Assembly: GCA_017507805.1 (NCBI GenBank)
Contig: JAFWAC010000012.1
Location: 1 to 64,000 of the forward strand
Reading direction: 5' to 3'
DNA: 64,000 nt
DNA from: Clostridia bacterium
GTDB lineage: Bacteria; Bacillota; Clostridia; Oscillospirales; Acutalibacteraceae
This document shows positions 63,152-64,000 of this stretch, in pieces. The notes below the pieces were generated by a model. It did not search any database. It was not told the origin of the DNA and saw only the letters and a program-made list of their open reading frames with translations. How positions within the stretch are numbered: the stretch's first letter is position 1; each line of letters starts with the position of its first letter. A program made the translations under genes and the position numbers.

Positions 63152-64000
63152 TAATACAGTTTATTTGCCGTGCGATTCTCCTTGGTGTTCCGCTTCTTTA
63201 CGGCTCTACAGGTGAAATCGTGACCGAAAAATCAGGTCACCTTAACCTTGGTATCCCCGGAATTATGTATGTTGGTGCTATCAGCGGTGTTGTCGGCTCT
63301 TTCCTTTATGAGAACTCCTGCGGTAATGATATTGCCAATATGAATCCGGCCCTTGCGGTGCTTATTCCGCTTTTGTGCGCTATTGTGGGCGCTACTCTTA
63401 TGGGACTGATTTACAGCTTCCTTACCGTTACACTCCACGCAAATCAGAATGTAACAGGCTTGGCGCTTACCACTCTCGGTATCGGTCTCGGCAACTTCCT
63501 CGGAGCTTCGCTTATCAATATCACCAAGAGTGAGCTTCCCTCTATCGCACTTACAAAGACAAGCTCCTTCTTTTCGGCAAAGCTTCCCTTTGCTGACGAT
63601 TTGGGGTGGTTTGGCGAGCTGTTCCTGTCTCATGATTTTCTCACCTACCTTGCAATTATTATTGCAATTATAGCCTCCTTTGTGCTTAACCGCACAAGAG
63701 TTGGACTGAATCTGCGTTCTGTGGGTGAAAATCCCGCCACAGCAGATGCCGCCGGAATAAATGTCACCAAGTACAGATATGTTGCAACCTGTATCGGTAG
63801 CGCGATTGCAGGCCTTGGCGGACTTCAGTATGTTATGGCTTATGCCAGCGGTGTTTGGTCAAACAATGCTTTTGGTGACCGCGGTTGGATGGCTATAGCA
63901 TTGGTTATCTTTGCATTGTGGAAGCCCTCTGTGGCAATTATGGGCTCCTTCCTTTTCGGCGCGCTGTGCAATGCCAATAACTATATTCAAGGTCTTGGCA
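63148..64000 (+). CDS. Nucleoside ABC transporter permease 2, 3' end outside window
   Basis: ATG 63148 (AAAGGAGG upstream) overlaps the previous stop by 4 bases; 284 codons are seen, the C-terminus is missing. MIIQFICRAILLGVPLLYGS, GEIVTEKSGHLNLGIPG and NRTRVGLNLRSVGENPATAD match the YufQ-like second permease. Completes the SBP-ATPase-permease-permease cluster. Confidence 0.94.
   Translation, partial: MIIQFICRAILLGVPLLYGSTGEIVTEKSGHLNLGIPGIMYVGAISGVVGSFLYENSCGNDIANMNPALAVLIPLLCAIVGATLMGLIYSFLTVTLHANQNVTGLALTTLGIGLGNFLGASLINITKSELPSIALTKTSSFFSAKLPFADDLGWFGELFLSHDFLTYLAIIIAIIASFVLNRTRVGLNLRSVGENPATADAAGINVTKYRYVATCIGSAIAGLGGLQYVMAYASGVWSNNAFGDRGWMAIALVIFALWKPSVAIMGSFLFGALCNANNYIQGLG

Overview
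The window looks like a chromosomal segment from an anaerobic, gut-type Firmicute of class Clostridia, probably Oscillospiraceae/Ruminococcaceae. This rests on gene content and order read from the sequence, not on a database search. The clues are AGGAGG-type ribosome binding sites, frequent TTG/GTG starts, near-consensus sigma-A promoters (TTGACA-17-TATAAT), a Firmicute-type LexA box, and clostridial neighbourhoods: rimP-nusA-ylxR-ylxQ-infB-rbfA-nrnA-truB-ribF, DUF5685-dnaJ-membrane protein, a Gx transporter gene, a class B sortase, and a BMP-type nucleoside ABC transporter. Most of it is a normal housekeeping backbone.

Layout. 1-5,100: a SLOG-family gene running off the left edge, behind a structured RNA leader; a class A penicillin-binding protein; a DUF2156 gene and an acetyltransferase gene; a small C39-like protein. 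5,100-11,800: rpsB-tsf, rhamnulokinase, an FkbM-type methyltransferase, a CAT/E2-fold protein without its active-site motif, and galE. 11,811-13,640: a tRNA-Arg followed by an unusual hairpin array, a decayed conjugative-element-like remnant, small orphan genes and REP-like palindromes. 13,658-18,555: membrane protein, DnaJ, DUF5685 and uvrA. 18,700-25,980: diacylglycerol-kinase-like enzyme, a MITE-like repeat, D-lyxose isomerase, a TIM-barrel glycosidase, YgjV, a small membrane protein, asnB, Gx transporter. 25,996-37,290: ComEC-like MBL protein, FtsK/SpoIIIE and the rimP-to-ribF operon. 37,344-45,043: a PASTA pseudokinase, an SOS-regulated SLOG gene, DegV, a beta-helix protein and a GH106-like glycosidase. 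45,218-50,793: acyltransferase/zinc-ribbon fusion, glutamate symporter, glutamate dehydrogenase, a divergent DUF6809-like/XRE pair with a composite operator, and a second copy of the structured RNA leader. 50,901-55,787: operon iscS-thiI-cinA(C-terminal)-sortase B-MoCF-like membrane protein. 55,938-64,000: alanine symporter, M24 peptidase, then xpt and a BMP-type nucleoside ABC transporter (SBP, ATPase, two permeases, the last cut by the window end).

The genes support translation and RNA metabolism, cell-wall synthesis, purine salvage, glutamate/asparagine metabolism, sulfur transfer to tRNA, and intracellular use of rhamnose-containing or similar sugars. The most novel candidate is a pair of about 160-200 nt structured RNAs (about 373-575 and 50,619-50,790, both minus strand). 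Each has its own promoter, a long stem, an apical loop complementary to a conserved downstream linker, and an intrinsic terminator directly before the ribosome binding site of an unrelated small gene. Other items worth attention are the SOS box on a SLOG gene, the modular hairpin array after tRNA-Arg, two families of dispersed palindromes, a 181-bp MITE-like element, and an operon carrying CinA as two separate genes with a sortase gene between them.
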